From Gloeocapsa sp. PCC 7428 (GTDB taxonomy: Bacteria; Cyanobacteriota; Cyanobacteriia; Cyanobacteriales; Chroococcidiopsidaceae), in the NCBI RefSeq assembly GCF_000317555.1, contig NC_019745.1, positions 3,720,001 through 3,784,000 of the forward strand: a stretch of 64,000 nt of DNA, in the 5' to 3' direction. Each line of letters opens with the position of its first letter. The first letter of the stretch is position 1. The notes below the pieces were generated by a model. The model saw only the letters and a program-made list of their open reading frames with translations, had not been told where the DNA came from and searched no databases. Shown here one piece after another: positions 26,430 through 36,588 of the stretch. Position numbers and translations under genes: made by a program.

Positions 26430-27134
26430 GTATCACGACAGGTAGCTATCATAAAAACTATTTATGTCCTCATTGCCAATCGACTGAAATGCCAGTTACC
26501 TACTGGCTATTTGAAAGACGCACACCGTTTAGTAATTCTATACTCTTAATTTGTTTTTGTCTGCGAAATTTTATGAATAGAAGACTTAATTTTGTTGAAT
26601 GCTATTAAGTGTGTATCTGTGACCAGCAAGTTGACATAACTAACTATGAATAACTTTCAAAAATGATATTTATTTTCTGCATACGAAGGAAAATATTCAG
26701 CAAAAAACAAAGAGCATTCAGTCCTTAGCTATGGCTATAAAAACTTAACTTTAATATACTCATAAGGTAGGTTTACTAAACTATTTATTTTATTGATAAA
26801 GAAAAAGTGCTTGGAGAATCAGAAATTAATTATAAATAATTTTAGTTTTAAATCTTGTAAAGTAGAGTGCAAGCAAGATGAAACAATTGTAAAGAAAAAA
26901 CTTAACCAGAGAAAAAAGGTAAAACAAGTGAAAAGCTATTTTATTTATTACTTAACTAATCGGAGGAATTGGTAAATCAATGACAAAGCTACCCAATAAA
27001 TTCACGGCTTACCTGAACAAACGATAATTGACTTTTCGTCATGCTCGTCCAACTTCATACTTAGTGCGCTGTCAGGAGCGCAAGCAAATGTGATAAGAAT
27101 CTAGTTATAGGTACCGCTACTTGAGACTAGAACG
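26430..27134. other. AT-rich 705-base gap
   Basis: No conserved gene is visible. A 60-codon lysine-rich frame (26793-26975) looks spurious. A 15-codon frame beginning MTKLPNKFTAYL at 26980, with CGGAGG 13 bases ahead, is the only small candidate and is weak. The leader of the DUF3611 gene occupies the last part. Confidence 0.4.
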
Positions 27135-27716
27135 ATGGTTAACAAGTCAGATTCTTCGCTGCCTTCAGGGTTGCAACGAATTGCGATCGCATTTCGGCTA
27201 GCTGGCTGGCTTAGCTTTTGGACTCAGTTAGTTCTAGCGGTAGTTTCTGCGGTTGTGTTGCTGTCGGCGAGTGTAAGTCGCGATACGGCACCGAATGCGC
27301 AACAAAGTCCAGGGACAGGGGTTGGTATCGTTTTAGCCGTCAGTGGATTAGTCACGTTAGGCTTAGGCATTTACTTAGCGTTTCGCTACACGCGCATTGG
27401 GAATCGCTTGCTTTCGGCAAATACGACGAATCGCCCGCGTAAGGCAGATACAGTTCAAATTCTGCGCTTAGGATTGATTGTGAACTTGGTTGGAATGCTA
27501 TTAACAATCTTAGGAGCGCAGGCGATCGCAGGTACACTACTACTAAGATCTTTTGCTTTACCGCAAACAGGTTTAGGCGCAGCGATTTACAATCCTCAAC
27601 AACTCATTCGCCCGTTAGATATATTAGTAGTTCAGGCAAATACGAACACGGTAGCGGCTCATTTTGCAGGACTCGTTGCTTCGCTCTTTCTCTTAGCACG
27701 CATCAATAAAAACTAG
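27135..27716 (+). CDS. DUF3611 membrane protein
   Basis: A 193-residue protein with four hydrophobic segments (about 22-47, 63-84, 108-135 and 165-188). The motif [21 protein letters not shown] near residues 14-34 is characteristic of this cyanobacterial and plastid family. Function is unknown, though members are thought to sit in plastid or thylakoid membranes. It is followed on the same strand by serS after 67 bases, so readthrough is possible. No catalytic motif is seen. Confidence 0.8.
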   Translation: MVNKSDSSLPSGLQRIAIAFRLAGWLSFWTQLVLAVVSAVVLLSASVSRDTAPNAQQSPGTGVGIVLAVSGLVTLGLGIYLAFRYTRIGNRLLSANTTNRPRKADTVQILRLGLIVNLVGMLLTILGAQAIAGTLLLRSFALPQTGLGAAIYNPQQLIRPLDILVVQANTNTVAAHFAGLVASLFLLARINKN

Positions 27717-27783
27717 TCCAAATCGCGGCAGAATAGGCATAAGCGTTGTATTCTGTTGTATTGGCAAGAACAGGAATAAGTCT

Positions 27784-29076
27784 GTGCTGGATATTAAGCA
27801 GATTCGAGAAAATCCATCATTCGTACAAGAAAGGTTGCAAAGCCGTGGAAACTATGATTTGCAACCGCTATTAACATTGGATCGGCAACAAAGAGAACTT
27901 GAAGCGAAGCGATCGCACTTACAAGCCCGCAGTAACGAAATTGGTAAACTTGTCGGACAAAAAATCAAAGCAGGTAGCGATCCGCAAAGCGCAGAGATTC
28001 AAAGTTTGCGTCAAGAAGGAAACGATCTCAAAAACCAAATCGGCGAACTCGAACCACAAGAAAGAGAAATTAAGTCGCAATTAGAAGCTTTGTTGTTGAC
28101 AATACCTAATTTACCGAGCGAATCAACTCCGCTGGGTAACAGCGAAGAAGATAATGTTGAAGTACGACGTTGGGGCGATGAGTATCTTCCGCAAAATTCC
28201 GATATTTTACCGCATTGGGAAATTGGCGAACATTTGGGAATTTTAAATTTTGAGCGATCGGTAAAAGTTGCCCAAAGTCGTTTTGTGACATTAATTGGTG
28301 CAGGTGCAGCGTTAGAAAGAGCGTTAATTCATTTTATGCTCGACCGCCAAATTGCAGCAGGTTATACAGAAGTTTTACCACCAATTCTAATTAATACTCA
28401 ATCGCTGACAGCATCAGGTCAATTGCCAAAGTTTGCCGAAGAAAGTTTCAAATGTGCAGCAGATGATTTATGGTTAAGTCCAACCGCAGAAGTTCCCATT
28501 ACTAACCTTTATCGCGAAGAAATCCTTGCGGCTGAAGATTTACCAATAAATCACTGTGCGTATACTCCTTGCTTTAGAAGAGAAGCAGGAAGTTATGGAA
28601 GAGATACACGCGGTTTAATTCGCCTACATCAATTTAATAAGGTCGAACTTTACAAATTAGTTCATCCTGAGACTTCAGAACACGAGCATCAAAAATTAGT
28701 CGCAAATGCTGAAGCGATTTTACAAGAATTGAAGCTACCGTATCGCGTTCTAGAATTGTGTACAGGTGACTTAGGCTTCTCGGCGGCAAAGACGTATGAT
28801 TTAGAAGTTTGGCTACCTTCGGCAAACAAATATCGCGAAATCTCTAGCTGTTCTAACTGTCGAGATTTTCAAGCCCGACGCGGCGGAATTCGCTTTAAAG
28901 AAAGTGGCAAAAAAGGCACGCAATTTGTCCACACACTCAACGGTTCAGGGTTAGCAGTAGGGCGTACAATGGCGGCAATTTTGGAGAACTACCAACAGCC
29001 TGACAAAACCGTACGCATCCCCGAAGCACTGCAACCTTATCTCAGGCAAGAGGTCTTAACTAAAACAACGTCTTAA
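27784..29076 (+). CDS. serS: Seryl-tRNA synthetase
   Basis: The 430-residue enzyme charges tRNA-Ser. The N-terminal coiled-coil arm (residues about 35-105) is intact. Class II motif 2 is [22 protein letters not shown] and motif 3 is [18 protein letters not shown]. The start is GTG at 27784 ([10 protein letters not shown]), in line with the family's MLDIK start. Length is normal. It precedes rseP closely (37 bases) on the same strand. Confidence 0.97.
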   Translation: MLDIKQIRENPSFVQERLQSRGNYDLQPLLTLDRQQRELEAKRSHLQARSNEIGKLVGQKIKAGSDPQSAEIQSLRQEGNDLKNQIGELEPQEREIKSQLEALLLTIPNLPSESTPLGNSEEDNVEVRRWGDEYLPQNSDILPHWEIGEHLGILNFERSVKVAQSRFVTLIGAGAALERALIHFMLDRQIAAGYTEVLPPILINTQSLTASGQLPKFAEESFKCAADDLWLSPTAEVPITNLYREEILAAEDLPINHCAYTPCFRREAGSYGRDTRGLIRLHQFNKVELYKLVHPETSEHEHQKLVANAEAILQELKLPYRVLELCTGDLGFSAAKTYDLEVWLPSANKYREISSCSNCRDFQARRGGIRFKESGKKGTQFVHTLNGSGLAVGRTMAAILENYQQPDKTVRIPEALQPYLRQEVLTKTTS

Positions 29077-29113
29077 AATAAAGAAATGTGTAAATGATAA
29101 ATAGAGTATATCT

Positions 29114-30202
29114 ATGTCAGTTTTGGCAGCGATCGCAGTTTTAGCGCTATTGATCGTGGTACATGAACTGGGACACTTTATTGCAGCAAGGTCTCAAGGT
29201 ATCCACGTTAACCGTTTCTCGCTGGGCTTTGGTCCGGTTTTGTTAAAGTACCAGGGAAAGGAAACTGAGTATGCTGTCAGGGCATTTCCTTTAGGTGGGT
29301 ATGTCGGATTTCCTGATGACGATCCCGATAGCAAAATTCCGCCGAACGATCCTAATTTATTGCGCAACCGTCCTGTCCTCGATCGCGCAATTGTCATTAG
29401 TGCAGGTGTTATTGCTAACTTGATCTTTGCCTATTTATTGCTCGTCGTCCAGATTGGTACCGTTGGCGCGCCGCAACTTAATTTTGAGCCTGGCGTTTTA
29501 GTTCCGGCGGTTGTTACCGAACAAACGAGTGTAGCTGCCCAAGCTGGTATCAAGCCAGGGGACATTATTATCAGTGTAGATGGGAAAGAATTACCCGCTT
29601 CGCAAGAAGCACTACCTTATCTACGCCAGGTGATTCAACAACACCCGAATCAATCGTTACCACTGACAATTCAACGCAACGACGAAACCATTTCGTTGAA
29701 CGTGACACCCGAAGCGGGTGAAGATGGTCAAGGGCGCATCGGCGTACAGTTAGCGCCTAATGGTAAAGTCGAGCGTCAGCGTGCAAGTAATATCATAGAA
29801 GCGTTTACGACAGGTGCGACTGAATTTCAGCGGATTGTCGTTTTGACAGGGCAAGGTTTTGTTCAGTTAATCAGTAACTTTAGTCAAACCGCCGATCAAG
29901 TCGCTGGCCCTGTAAAAATTGTAGAAATTGGTGCAAGTATTGCCCAATCGGATGCAGGAAACTTATTTCAATTTGCAGCGTTAATCAGCGTTAACCTGGC
30001 TTTGATTAATATTCTGCCGCTACCTGCGTTAGATGGCGGACAACTCGCGTTTTTACTTATTGAAGGCTTGCGTGGTAAGCCTCTACCTACCCATATTCAA
30101 GACGGAGTCATGCAAACAGGACTCATGCTATTGTTAGGGTTAGGTATCTTCTTAATTGTGCGCGATACTGCTAACCTTGAGTGGGTGCAGAATTTGTTCT
30201 AG
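29114..30202 (+). CDS. rseP: RIP metalloprotease (site-2 protease, RseP family)
   Basis: The 362-residue membrane protease has the zinc motif HELGH at 17-21, one PDZ domain (about 115-200, AAQAGIKPGDIIISVDG) and the second zinc-binding segment LPALDGGQL near the C-terminus. E. coli RseP has two PDZ domains; cyanobacterial members usually have one. It cuts membrane-anchored anti-sigma factors or similar proteins within the membrane, but its target here is unknown. It overlaps the nth start by one base (TAGTG), showing translational coupling. Confidence 0.92.
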   Translation: MSVLAAIAVLALLIVVHELGHFIAARSQGIHVNRFSLGFGPVLLKYQGKETEYAVRAFPLGGYVGFPDDDPDSKIPPNDPNLLRNRPVLDRAIVISAGVIANLIFAYLLLVVQIGTVGAPQLNFEPGVLVPAVVTEQTSVAAQAGIKPGDIIISVDGKELPASQEALPYLRQVIQQHPNQSLPLTIQRNDETISLNVTPEAGEDGQGRIGVQLAPNGKVERQRASNIIEAFTTGATEFQRIVVLTGQGFVQLISNFSQTADQVAGPVKIVEIGASIAQSDAGNLFQFAALISVNLALINILPLPALDGGQLAFLLIEGLRGKPLPTHIQDGVMQTGLMLLLGLGIFLIVRDTANLEWVQNLF

Positions 30203-30912
30203 TGAGTATTGTTCGTAAATTGGCAAGTAAAAAGCAACGGGCGCTGGAAATTCTGAATCGCTTGAAGCGATTGTATCCAGAAGCCCCTTGTACGTTAAAT
30301 TATGCGACGCCGGTGCAACTTTTGGTAGCGACGATTCTCTCTGCGCAGTGTACTGATGAACGCGTGAATCAAGTGACACCAGAGTTGTTTCGGCGGTTCC
30401 CCGATGCAGTGGCGATCGCGAATGCCGATCTTACTGAGATAGAAACGATAATTCGTCCCACAGGTTTCTATCGTAACAAGGCAAAAAACATTCAAGCGGC
30501 TTGTCGCATCTTGGTGCAAGAGTACGGTGGTAACGTGCCAGCGCGGATGGAAAAATTGTTAACGTTGCCAGGAGTTGCGCGCAAAACAGCTAATGTTGTT
30601 CTCGCTCATGCTTATGATATCCATGTTGGAGTAACAGTAGATACTCATGTCAAGCGGTTATCGTATCGCTTAGGATTAACGAAGCATACCGATCCGCTGC
30701 ATATTGAGCGTGACTTGATGCGCTTATTACCTCAAGAAGACTGGGAAAACTGGTCGATTCGATTAATTTATCACGGTCGGGCAATTTGCAAAGCCCGAAA
30801 TCCTTTGTGTGACGCTTGTGTGCTAGCTGACTTATGTCCATCTGCTAATCTTCTAAATCCGCCGCAGCAAGAATTACCTTCAGTTTTGCCCGCACAAACT
30901 CCCGCTACTTAG
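30202..30912 (+). CDS. nth: Endonuclease III
   Basis: A 236-residue DNA glycosylase/AP lyase acting on oxidised pyrimidines. The helix-hairpin-helix is LPGVARKTANVVL with catalytic Lys128, Asp147 lies in VDTHVKR, and four cysteines near the C-terminus (spacing C-x6-C-x2-C-x5-C) bind a 4Fe-4S cluster. The start is GTG at 30202, overlapping the last base of the rseP stop. A longer in-frame GTG at 30181 is open but lies inside rseP and is not needed. The short C-terminal tail (PQQELPSVLPAQ) is variable. Confidence 0.94.
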   Translation: MSIVRKLASKKQRALEILNRLKRLYPEAPCTLNYATPVQLLVATILSAQCTDERVNQVTPELFRRFPDAVAIANADLTEIETIIRPTGFYRNKAKNIQAACRILVQEYGGNVPARMEKLLTLPGVARKTANVVLAHAYDIHVGVTVDTHVKRLSYRLGLTKHTDPLHIERDLMRLLPQEDWENWSIRLIYHGRAICKARNPLCDACVLADLCPSANLLNPPQQELPSVLPAQTPAT

Positions 30913-31071
30913 TCGCCTCAATCTATTTGTAGGTGTTTGAGTTTTAAATCATCTTACGAATTGGCAGTGAATTGCTTTTGCTAACGCTGATGTGGTAGCT
31001 TACAAAAGAAGCTCTAAAGCAATTAACAACGAGATGTTTCGGCACAAAGTTCGTTATACTGTTACGCCACC

Positions 31072-31220
31072 TCCTGCCTACGTTTAATCGGGCAGGAAAC
31101 TATCAAGTAGACTAAAGTTCAATTGGCTCGTTGCAGTCTGTCATAGCCTTGGGCTAAATTTTTATACTTTTATCCTGCCCTGACCAAAACCGTTAATTGA
31201 CGTTCTGAAACAAGGGTAGG
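31072..31220 (+). promoter_or_regulatory. Structured leader with alternative pairings before the DMT permease gene
   Basis: TCCTGCC at 31072-31078 can pair with GGCAGGA at 31091-31097. GGGCAGGA at 31090-31097 can instead pair perfectly with TCCTGCCC at 31173-31180. CCTGCCCT at 31174-31181 can also pair with AGGGTAGG at 31213-31220, which is the Shine-Dalgarno region. The second and third pairings exclude each other. TAGCC-TTG-GGCTA at 31144-31156 is followed by a T-rich run. I match it to no known riboswitch class. Confidence 0.4.
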
Positions 31221-31226
31221 TTTTTA

Positions 31227-32156
31227 ATGAATTATAATAACGCCCCAGAGGGCGCTAATTTTGGGTTGCTGATGATTATGGTTTCAGCAATCTTGTGGGG
31301 GACGGTTGGCGTATTTGTTCAGACTATCTATACATTGTCTGAAAGTAATTCCTTCTCAATTGGATTCTTGCGGTTAGCGATTTCGCTACCTGTGTTATTT
31401 CTTGCTTGTGCGCGTACTTTAGGATGGCAAATGTTACAAATTGCCAAACGCGATTTGGCGTTGATGCTGCTAACTGGAGCAATGACAGCGTTCTACCAAG
31501 TCTGTTACTTTACATCTATTAGCTACATCGGTGTGGCAGCTGCTACGCTCATCACACTTTGTACTGCGCCTGTTTGGGTTGCCCTACTTGCTTCACTAAT
31601 ACTGCATGAGCGGTTTACGCTGGGAATACTTTTGGCAGGTTTGTGTGCGCTTGGAGGAACATCACTGCTAGTTAATATTCAACCTGAACAGATTGCCGTG
31701 CGCTCGCAAATTTTAGGAGTTGGTTTAGCCCTCGGTTCAGCATTGGCATATGCATCAGTGACGCTATGTAGTCGATTACTATCAAGACGCTATCATCCCC
31801 TTCAATCACTCACAGTCAGCTTCTTTGCTGGAGCAGTTTTCCTTTTACCGATCGCGTTAATAACTGGGTTGGTGCTTCAATACCCTTTCGTCGGTTGGAT
31901 AGCTCTGTTGTATTTAGGCATTGTCACAACTGCCTTCGCTTACGTGCTATATTTCAGCGGGATACGTCATACACCCGCTACAGTTGCTAGCATTGCTACC
32001 CTACTTGAGCCGTTAACTTCAACGATTTTGGCATGGTGGCTATTGGGTGAAAATTTGGGTACTTCGGGCATTATCGGAGGTGTCTTGTTGTTGATCGCGA
32101 TTGGAATACTTTATTGGGACTTGCGTTGGAACCAACGTCATTCTAGAAGAAACTAA
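31227..32156 (+). CDS. EamA/DMT-family permease
   Basis: A 309-residue protein with ten predicted helices in two EamA halves (about 15-150 and 160-300). SAILWGTVGVFVQ opens the first half, and FAYVLYFSGIRHTPATVASIATLLEPL is a strong family motif in the second. Members export amino acids, purines or other metabolites; this substrate is unknown. It stands alone, with an unusually long leader (314 bases after nth) able to form exclusive stem-loops over the Shine-Dalgarno AGGGTAGG. That suggests regulated translation. Confidence 0.87.
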   Translation: MNYNNAPEGANFGLLMIMVSAILWGTVGVFVQTIYTLSESNSFSIGFLRLAISLPVLFLACARTLGWQMLQIAKRDLALMLLTGAMTAFYQVCYFTSISYIGVAAATLITLCTAPVWVALLASLILHERFTLGILLAGLCALGGTSLLVNIQPEQIAVRSQILGVGLALGSALAYASVTLCSRLLSRRYHPLQSLTVSFFAGAVFLLPIALITGLVLQYPFVGWIALLYLGIVTTAFAYVLYFSGIRHTPATVASIATLLEPLTSTILAWWLLGENLGTSGIIGGVLLLIAIGILYWDLRWNQRHSRRN

Positions 32157-32312
32157 AAGGTTGAGAATACAAGTTTTGCGGTAGCACCATTGATTAGGAG
32201 GCGATCGCGCTTGTGCAAGCTCAATAATTAATTTAATGCAGTTGGTATACTCAAATCGCCAGCACTCGTTGAATTAACTTGATGAATGTGTTCCGAATTG
32301 CTACTTGAATTG

Positions 32313-32340
32313 TTGTCAATCCACTGCAAAAAGTTAGAAT
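32313..32340 (+). promoter_or_regulatory. rpsN: Sigma-70-type promoter of rpsN
   Basis: TTGTCA and TAGAAT with a 16-base spacer end 33 bases before the start codon. Confidence 0.5.
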
Positions 32341-32373
32341 AGAGAATGCTGTCTTTAATTCAGGAAACTGTAC

Positions 32374-32676
32374 ATGGCTAAAAAAAGTATGATTGAGCGC
32401 GAGAAAAAGCGCCAGAAACTTGTAACAAAGTATGCGCAAAAGCGGGAAGCGTTAATTGAGCAGTTTGAACAAGCAACTTCACAACGCGAGAAGTTAGAAA
32501 TTCATCGCCAAATTCAACAGCTACCACGCAATAGCGCACCAACACGCTTGCATAACCGCTGCTGGGTTACGGGGCGTCCTAGAGGAGTCTATCGGGATTT
32601 TGGTCTATCTCGCCACGTATTGCGCGAATGGGCACACCAAGGATTACTTCCTGGAGTTGTCAAATCTAGCTGGTAA
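32374..32676 (+). CDS. rpsN: 30S ribosomal protein S14
   Basis: The 100-residue protein begins [17 protein letters not shown] and ends with the conserved RNHCRC-like region and the motif [20 protein letters not shown]. It is the long, zinc-free form (only one cysteine, in NRCWVTGRP) usual in cyanobacteria. It sits in the small-subunit head. It is encoded alone, as in most cyanobacteria, with a candidate promoter 33 bases upstream. Confidence 0.97.
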   Translation: MAKKSMIEREKKRQKLVTKYAQKREALIEQFEQATSQREKLEIHRQIQQLPRNSAPTRLHNRCWVTGRPRGVYRDFGLSRHVLREWAHQGLLPGVVKSSW

Positions 32677-32743
32677 TAGCAAAGGATCAACGGGGAATGA
32701 TAAGTGTGTGAGAAGGGTTAAGGCTAGAAAATCTTCTTTCTTA

Positions 32744-32771
32744 ATCCCCGATCTCTGATCCCCAATCCCCG
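32744..32771. repeat. Heptamer array ATCYCYR x4
   Basis: Four tandem units (ATCCCCG, ATCTCTG, ATCCCCA, ATCCCCG) between rpsN and a convergent hypothetical gene. Confidence 0.85.
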
Positions 32772-32780
32772 ACCTCTTTT

Positions 32781-33110
32781 TTATTGACCACAACAGCGAT
32801 CAATACCTAAACTATCTAAAAGTAAATCGCTGACTGCATTGGCGATCGCAAATTCGCCATAAAAACTTTGCGAAAAATCAAAAGCTTGCATTTCAGTCAC
32901 AATCGCAAGCACCAGCGAACCTAAATCGTTTTCACCTTCCATTCTTTGCCGAACAAAGATTTGGGCTGCGCGTTGTGCAATTTGGTGATTCACTGGTTCG
33001 GGAAGAAATTCTTCATCAAGCCACCGCTGTAAAACGTGTTGTAGCCACTCGCCTTCAGTTTGCGGGTTTTCTGCTGGAGGCAGAGTAATCGGTGGAATTG
33101 GCTCTGACAT
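32781..33110 (-). CDS. Conserved hypothetical protein
   Basis: A 109-residue soluble acidic protein that starts after a proline-rich stretch (PIPPITLPPAE) and has a helical body (WLQHVLQRWLDEEFLP and HQIAQRAAQIFVRQRM). It ends with the pair CCGQ. I recognise the helical pattern as common in cyanobacterial genomes but cannot name a family. It has no membrane segment. It is convergent with rpsN and divergent from aat; the 234-base upstream gap shows no other gene. Confidence 0.65.
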   Translation of the reverse strand: MSEPIPPITLPPAENPQTEGEWLQHVLQRWLDEEFLPEPVNHQIAQRAAQIFVRQRMEGENDLGSLVLAIVTEMQAFDFSQSFYGEFAIANAVSDLLLDSLGIDRCCGQ

Positions 33111-33344
33111 TATAACGTTCGGCTTCTAAACACTAGCTCGCGACTAATCAAGCATTATTTAAATTTTAAAGTAAAATCAAACTCTCCAAAGTTCAATTTA
33201 AAGCTGTGCATAACACCAAACTTAGCGTCAGGTTGGTGATGAATAATTGGATAAGAGTACAGATGCACTATTTTTGTTTAAATGTGCGATGTTTGAAATA
33301 TATCCACCTATGTATAGTATGGGCTAACTCGCTGCTAACGTGTC

Positions 33345-33920
33345 ATGGAATATGATGTTTCTGCGATTGTTCAAGGTTACGCGCAAGGCTATTTTCTGAT
33401 GGCTGATGACGCGAATGTTTTGGGTTGGTACACGAGTCGCGATCGCACGCTTATCCCTTTAGATGAACGCTTCTGTTATCCCAAGTCATTAAGACGCGTG
33501 CTCAACGCTGAACGCTTTGCTGTTGCAGTGAATCGTGATTTCGCAGGTGTAGTAGCTGGGTGTGCGAATCGAGAAGAAACTTGGATTTCTCCCGAATTGC
33601 AGGAGATTTATTGGCAACTTTACCAATCTGGTTGGGCTTATAGCTTTGAAACATGGCAAGGCGATGAGTTAGCAGGAGGAGTTTTAGGGATTGTTATTGG
33701 AGGAGCTTTTATTGGAGAATCAATGTTTTACCGCATCTCTGATGGCTCAAAAGTTGCACTCGTTAAGTTGGTAGAACGGTTACGCGATCGCGCTTTTGTT
33801 TTTTTTGATGCGCAGATGATGAATCCTCATCTCGAACGATTTGGCGCTTATCGAGTCAATCAACGCGAGTATCGATCTCTGTTGGCGCAAGCACTCAAGC
33901 GACAGTGTTCTTTATTTTAG
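33345..33920 (+). CDS. aat: Leucyl/phenylalanyl-tRNA-protein transferase
   Basis: The 191-residue enzyme adds Leu or Phe to N-terminal Arg or Lys of proteins for ClpS/ClpAP degradation (N-degron pathway). Recognisable parts are [26 protein letters not shown] at the start, [18 protein letters not shown] near the middle (SFE-W-G-L-G signature) and [16 protein letters not shown] near the end. It is a little shorter than the E. coli protein (234), which is usual in cyanobacteria. Confidence 0.9.
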   Translation: MEYDVSAIVQGYAQGYFLMADDANVLGWYTSRDRTLIPLDERFCYPKSLRRVLNAERFAVAVNRDFAGVVAGCANREETWISPELQEIYWQLYQSGWAYSFETWQGDELAGGVLGIVIGGAFIGESMFYRISDGSKVALVKLVERLRDRAFVFFDAQMMNPHLERFGAYRVNQREYRSLLAQALKRQCSLF

Positions 33921-33984
33921 TTACCACTTTTGTAGCAAACGTTGGATAATTGCTATACATTAGCGATTTGCTACTGATAAAAAA

Positions 33985-34902
33985 GTGTTAATTGCAACAT
34001 TCGATTCGGTTGGAGACGTGTTGTGGGGAACTGACCTCATTGTTAGGATACAAGAGGTTTTTAGCCCTAGCTGGTACTGGGTATTTGAGTTATTTAGCTA
34101 TCTTGGCGATACCGAAGGTGTAGTCTTACTAACAGCTTTGACATTTTGGCTTTCTGGTCGCCGACTTGCCTACAGTTTAGTTGGTATTGTTGTCTTTTCA
34201 ATGACGATCGACTTAACGATTGGCACTTTAATTGGGCTACCGCGTCCAGAAGATCCGCGAATTATCATCTGGAAGGATGAATTTACATCGTCGTTTCCTA
34301 GCGGACACGCCGCACTTGCGACCTCAATGTGGGGAATGTTGGCTACCTTAAATTGGATGCCAAAATTTATAGCAGCGATCGCCGTTGTGGGTGCGATGCT
34401 CGCTCGCTTGTACTTTGGCGTACACTACCTAGGAGACGTGATTGGTGGTGCGTTGATTGCTGGGATATTGATCGTTGCTTACTTGCGAATACTACCAGCA
34501 CTTGATGACTTTTTCTCGGCGCGATCGTTTAGATTTTTCCAATTTTGGGGAAGTTTAATATGCGCTCTTGTTCTTGTCGCAATTCCTTTCGCGGGAGATT
34601 CAGCAAGAGTTTGGCACGTGATGGGAACTGTGGCGGGTTTTATTATTGGTGGTTTAATCGAATATCGTTACTTACGCTACTCGCCTACACCGCTTGCGCG
34701 TACAGCGTTAACACTCAAGCTATTGATTGGATTAGGTGTCTTGATTCCGCTTTTACTTATCCCGCTATTGCTTGACGATCAGCTTGTGCTGGAAGCTTTA
34801 ACCTTCTTTTTGGCTGCATTGTGGAGTTTACTATTTGCACCAATTCTATTTACTCGGATGCGGCTATCGGCTACACCTACGGTAACTAGGCGTTTTTGCT
34901 AA
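33985..34902 (+). CDS. PAP2-family phosphatase
   Basis: The 305-residue membrane protein has the lipid phosphatase triad motifs: GLPRPEDPR near residue 85-93, SFPSGHAAL near 104-112 and ARLYFGVHYLGDVIGG near 137-152, with catalytic His at SGH and in VHYLGD. Six or more helices follow. It probably dephosphorylates undecaprenyl diphosphate or phosphatidic acid. The start is GTG at 33985 (MLIATFDSVG) with no clear ribosome site. The C-terminal region beyond about 200 is longer than in minimal members. Confidence 0.85.
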   Translation: MLIATFDSVGDVLWGTDLIVRIQEVFSPSWYWVFELFSYLGDTEGVVLLTALTFWLSGRRLAYSLVGIVVFSMTIDLTIGTLIGLPRPEDPRIIIWKDEFTSSFPSGHAALATSMWGMLATLNWMPKFIAAIAVVGAMLARLYFGVHYLGDVIGGALIAGILIVAYLRILPALDDFFSARSFRFFQFWGSLICALVLVAIPFAGDSARVWHVMGTVAGFIIGGLIEYRYLRYSPTPLARTALTLKLLIGLGVLIPLLLIPLLLDDQLVLEALTFFLAALWSLLFAPILFTRMRLSATPTVTRRFC

Positions 34903-35765
34903 CCGACTTTCGTTTCTGTCACTAACGTTAAGCTGTACCATTCACCTTTATCGTTATAACGGCGGATAATTCTTTGACGCATATGAGATTGAATCAGCCA
35001 GCCGAGTTCCAAAAAAAAGGCTTGTCCAATTCGGACGTGTTGCGGTGAAGCAGCGGAAGCGCCGTCAGGAAGTAATAACACTTGATTCCATTGCGAACCT
35101 GTTTCAAACGATAAAACCGAACCTGCGATTCTTCCTGTTGAGCTAATCGTATGGTGCGAACCTTGCTGCATAATACTGAGGTGTTGCACAAGTTGCGTAT
35201 CGCTTGTCTTTTCTATGCGTAACTTTGTTGGATAAGTATCACTAACTTGCCCGTCAGGATAGCGTGTTATTGCTTCTCCTTGCCATTGTCCAACTAAATC
35301 TGCAACTTGCAATGCTGGGCGTTCTGGTGTTGTACTATGCGGAAGTTTCTCGCGAATCAGCGTAATTCGGTCAAGGTTGCCAGTTTTATCGAACAACTGT
35401 ACTAAGCGTAAGCGGCGATCGCCTGCAATTAATCCGTGTTCTGCACCAAACTCAGAATAAGGAGCAAGTTGAATCGAGCCTTGGGAGAAAGCACCATTTT
35501 CAAAAAATAAAATTTGCTTTCCTAACGTGCTGTATTGTAAAACTTTCTCATCGATACTTTGATTGGGTAAAGTACGCCGAATAATTTGGCGCATTGTTTG
35601 ATTATTGTCGATCCCCTCTAAGGAAACAACGGTAGGAGTATTTTCGATTAACTCTCCTTGCGGTGAAAAACGCGTAAATGACCCTTGCCATTCACCAACA
35701 TTTTGTAATAAACATTCCCACTGCGATCGCATACTCAAACTTGATGATTGCGTCTCCTTCTTCAT
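34899..35765 (-). CDS. DUF3598 protein
   Basis: A cyanobacterial family of lipocalin-like beta-barrels, recognised from SQWECLLQNVGEWQGSFTRFSP followed by TVVSLEGIDNNQTMRQ. I take ATG 35765 (MKKETQ) as start, giving 288 residues. ATG 35732 (MRSQWEC) fits the family still better, while an upstream frame to 35912 adds 49 unrelated residues. The protein overlaps the PAP2 gene end by 4 bases, convergently. Some relatives carry a bound pigment-lyase-like fold, but no function is assigned here. Confidence 0.8.
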   Translation of the reverse strand: MKKETQSSSLSMRSQWECLLQNVGEWQGSFTRFSPQGELIENTPTVVSLEGIDNNQTMRQIIRRTLPNQSIDEKVLQYSTLGKQILFFENGAFSQGSIQLAPYSEFGAEHGLIAGDRRLRLVQLFDKTGNLDRITLIREKLPHSTTPERPALQVADLVGQWQGEAITRYPDGQVSDTYPTKLRIEKTSDTQLVQHLSIMQQGSHHTISSTGRIAGSVLSFETGSQWNQVLLLPDGASAASPQHVRIGQAFFLELGWLIQSHMRQRIIRRYNDKGEWYSLTLVTETKVG

Positions 35766-36012
35766 GTTATCTTTAGTGGCAATCGCATTGCACAGGCACA
35801 TGGCTTGCATTGATGTATAGTGACTAACTTCACTGCATCTGAGTATAAAACTTAGAAGTAGCATCTTGATATTTAGGCTCTCACCATGGAATTGTAGGGA
35901 AAAACCTATCATACAAATAAGATTTATTTTGAAAACAAGCGCGAAGAGGGAGAATCTAGACTTGATAAAATGAAAAAGAGAAAGTTAGCGGGAAAAAGCG
36001 AGTTATAGTTCC

Positions 36013-36576
36013 ATGCCTTCGGAAGTTGTTGTTGAAAAACAAAAGTTAAAAAACCCTCCCCTCGATATTCGCTACTTAGGCGATCGCGCGTTGCGTCAGC
36101 CAGCTAAGCGGGTTGCAAAAGTCGATCAAGAACTGCGCCTCCTTGCCAAAGAAATGCTACAAACGATGTACACTGCGGATGGCATTGGTTTAGCTGCACC
36201 CCAAGTCGCAGTTCAAAAACAAGTTATTGTCATTGATTGCGAACCGGATAATCCAGCTAATCCACCGCTGGTTTTAGTTAATCCAGTGATTAAACAATTC
36301 AGCCCAGAATTGTGTGTGATGCAAGAAGGATGTCTGAGTATTCCTGGTGTTTATTTAGACGTTGTGCGTCCGCAAGTTGTCGAAATTAGCTATAAAGATG
36401 AAAACGGACGTCCGCGAACATTAAAAGCAAACGAGTTACTCGCGCGCTGCATTCAACATGAAATCGACCACCTGAATGGGGTACTATTTGTAGACCGAGT
36501 AGAAAATAAAATTGCACTCAATGCTGAGCTATCAAAGCACGGCTTCTCGGCAAAAGCTGTTAAACCAATCGCTTAG
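36013..36576 (+). CDS. def: Peptide deformylase
   Basis: The 187-residue metalloenzyme removes formyl groups from new proteins. All three motifs are present: GIGLAAPQVAV (about 55-65), EGCLSIPGVY with the metal-binding Cys, and QHEIDHLNG with the two His ligands. The ATG is at 36013. It is followed after 12 bases by a small membrane protein gene on the same strand. Confidence 0.96.
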   Translation: MPSEVVVEKQKLKNPPLDIRYLGDRALRQPAKRVAKVDQELRLLAKEMLQTMYTADGIGLAAPQVAVQKQVIVIDCEPDNPANPPLVLVNPVIKQFSPELCVMQEGCLSIPGVYLDVVRPQVVEISYKDENGRPRTLKANELLARCIQHEIDHLNGVLFVDRVENKIALNAELSKHGFSAKAVKPIA

Positions 36577-36588
36577 GAAAATCACAAA

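Noticed and set aside
26793-26975. 60-codon lysine-rich frame
   Set aside because: AT-rich composition, no ribosome site and no family; likely chance.
26980-27027. 15-codon frame after CGGAGG
   Set aside because: Ribosome-site spacing of 13 bases is long and there is no conservation evidence, so it is not listed as a gene.
31072-31220. Known riboswitch (TPP, cobalamin, guanidine, glutamine)
   Set aside because: None of the conserved core motifs of these classes is visible.
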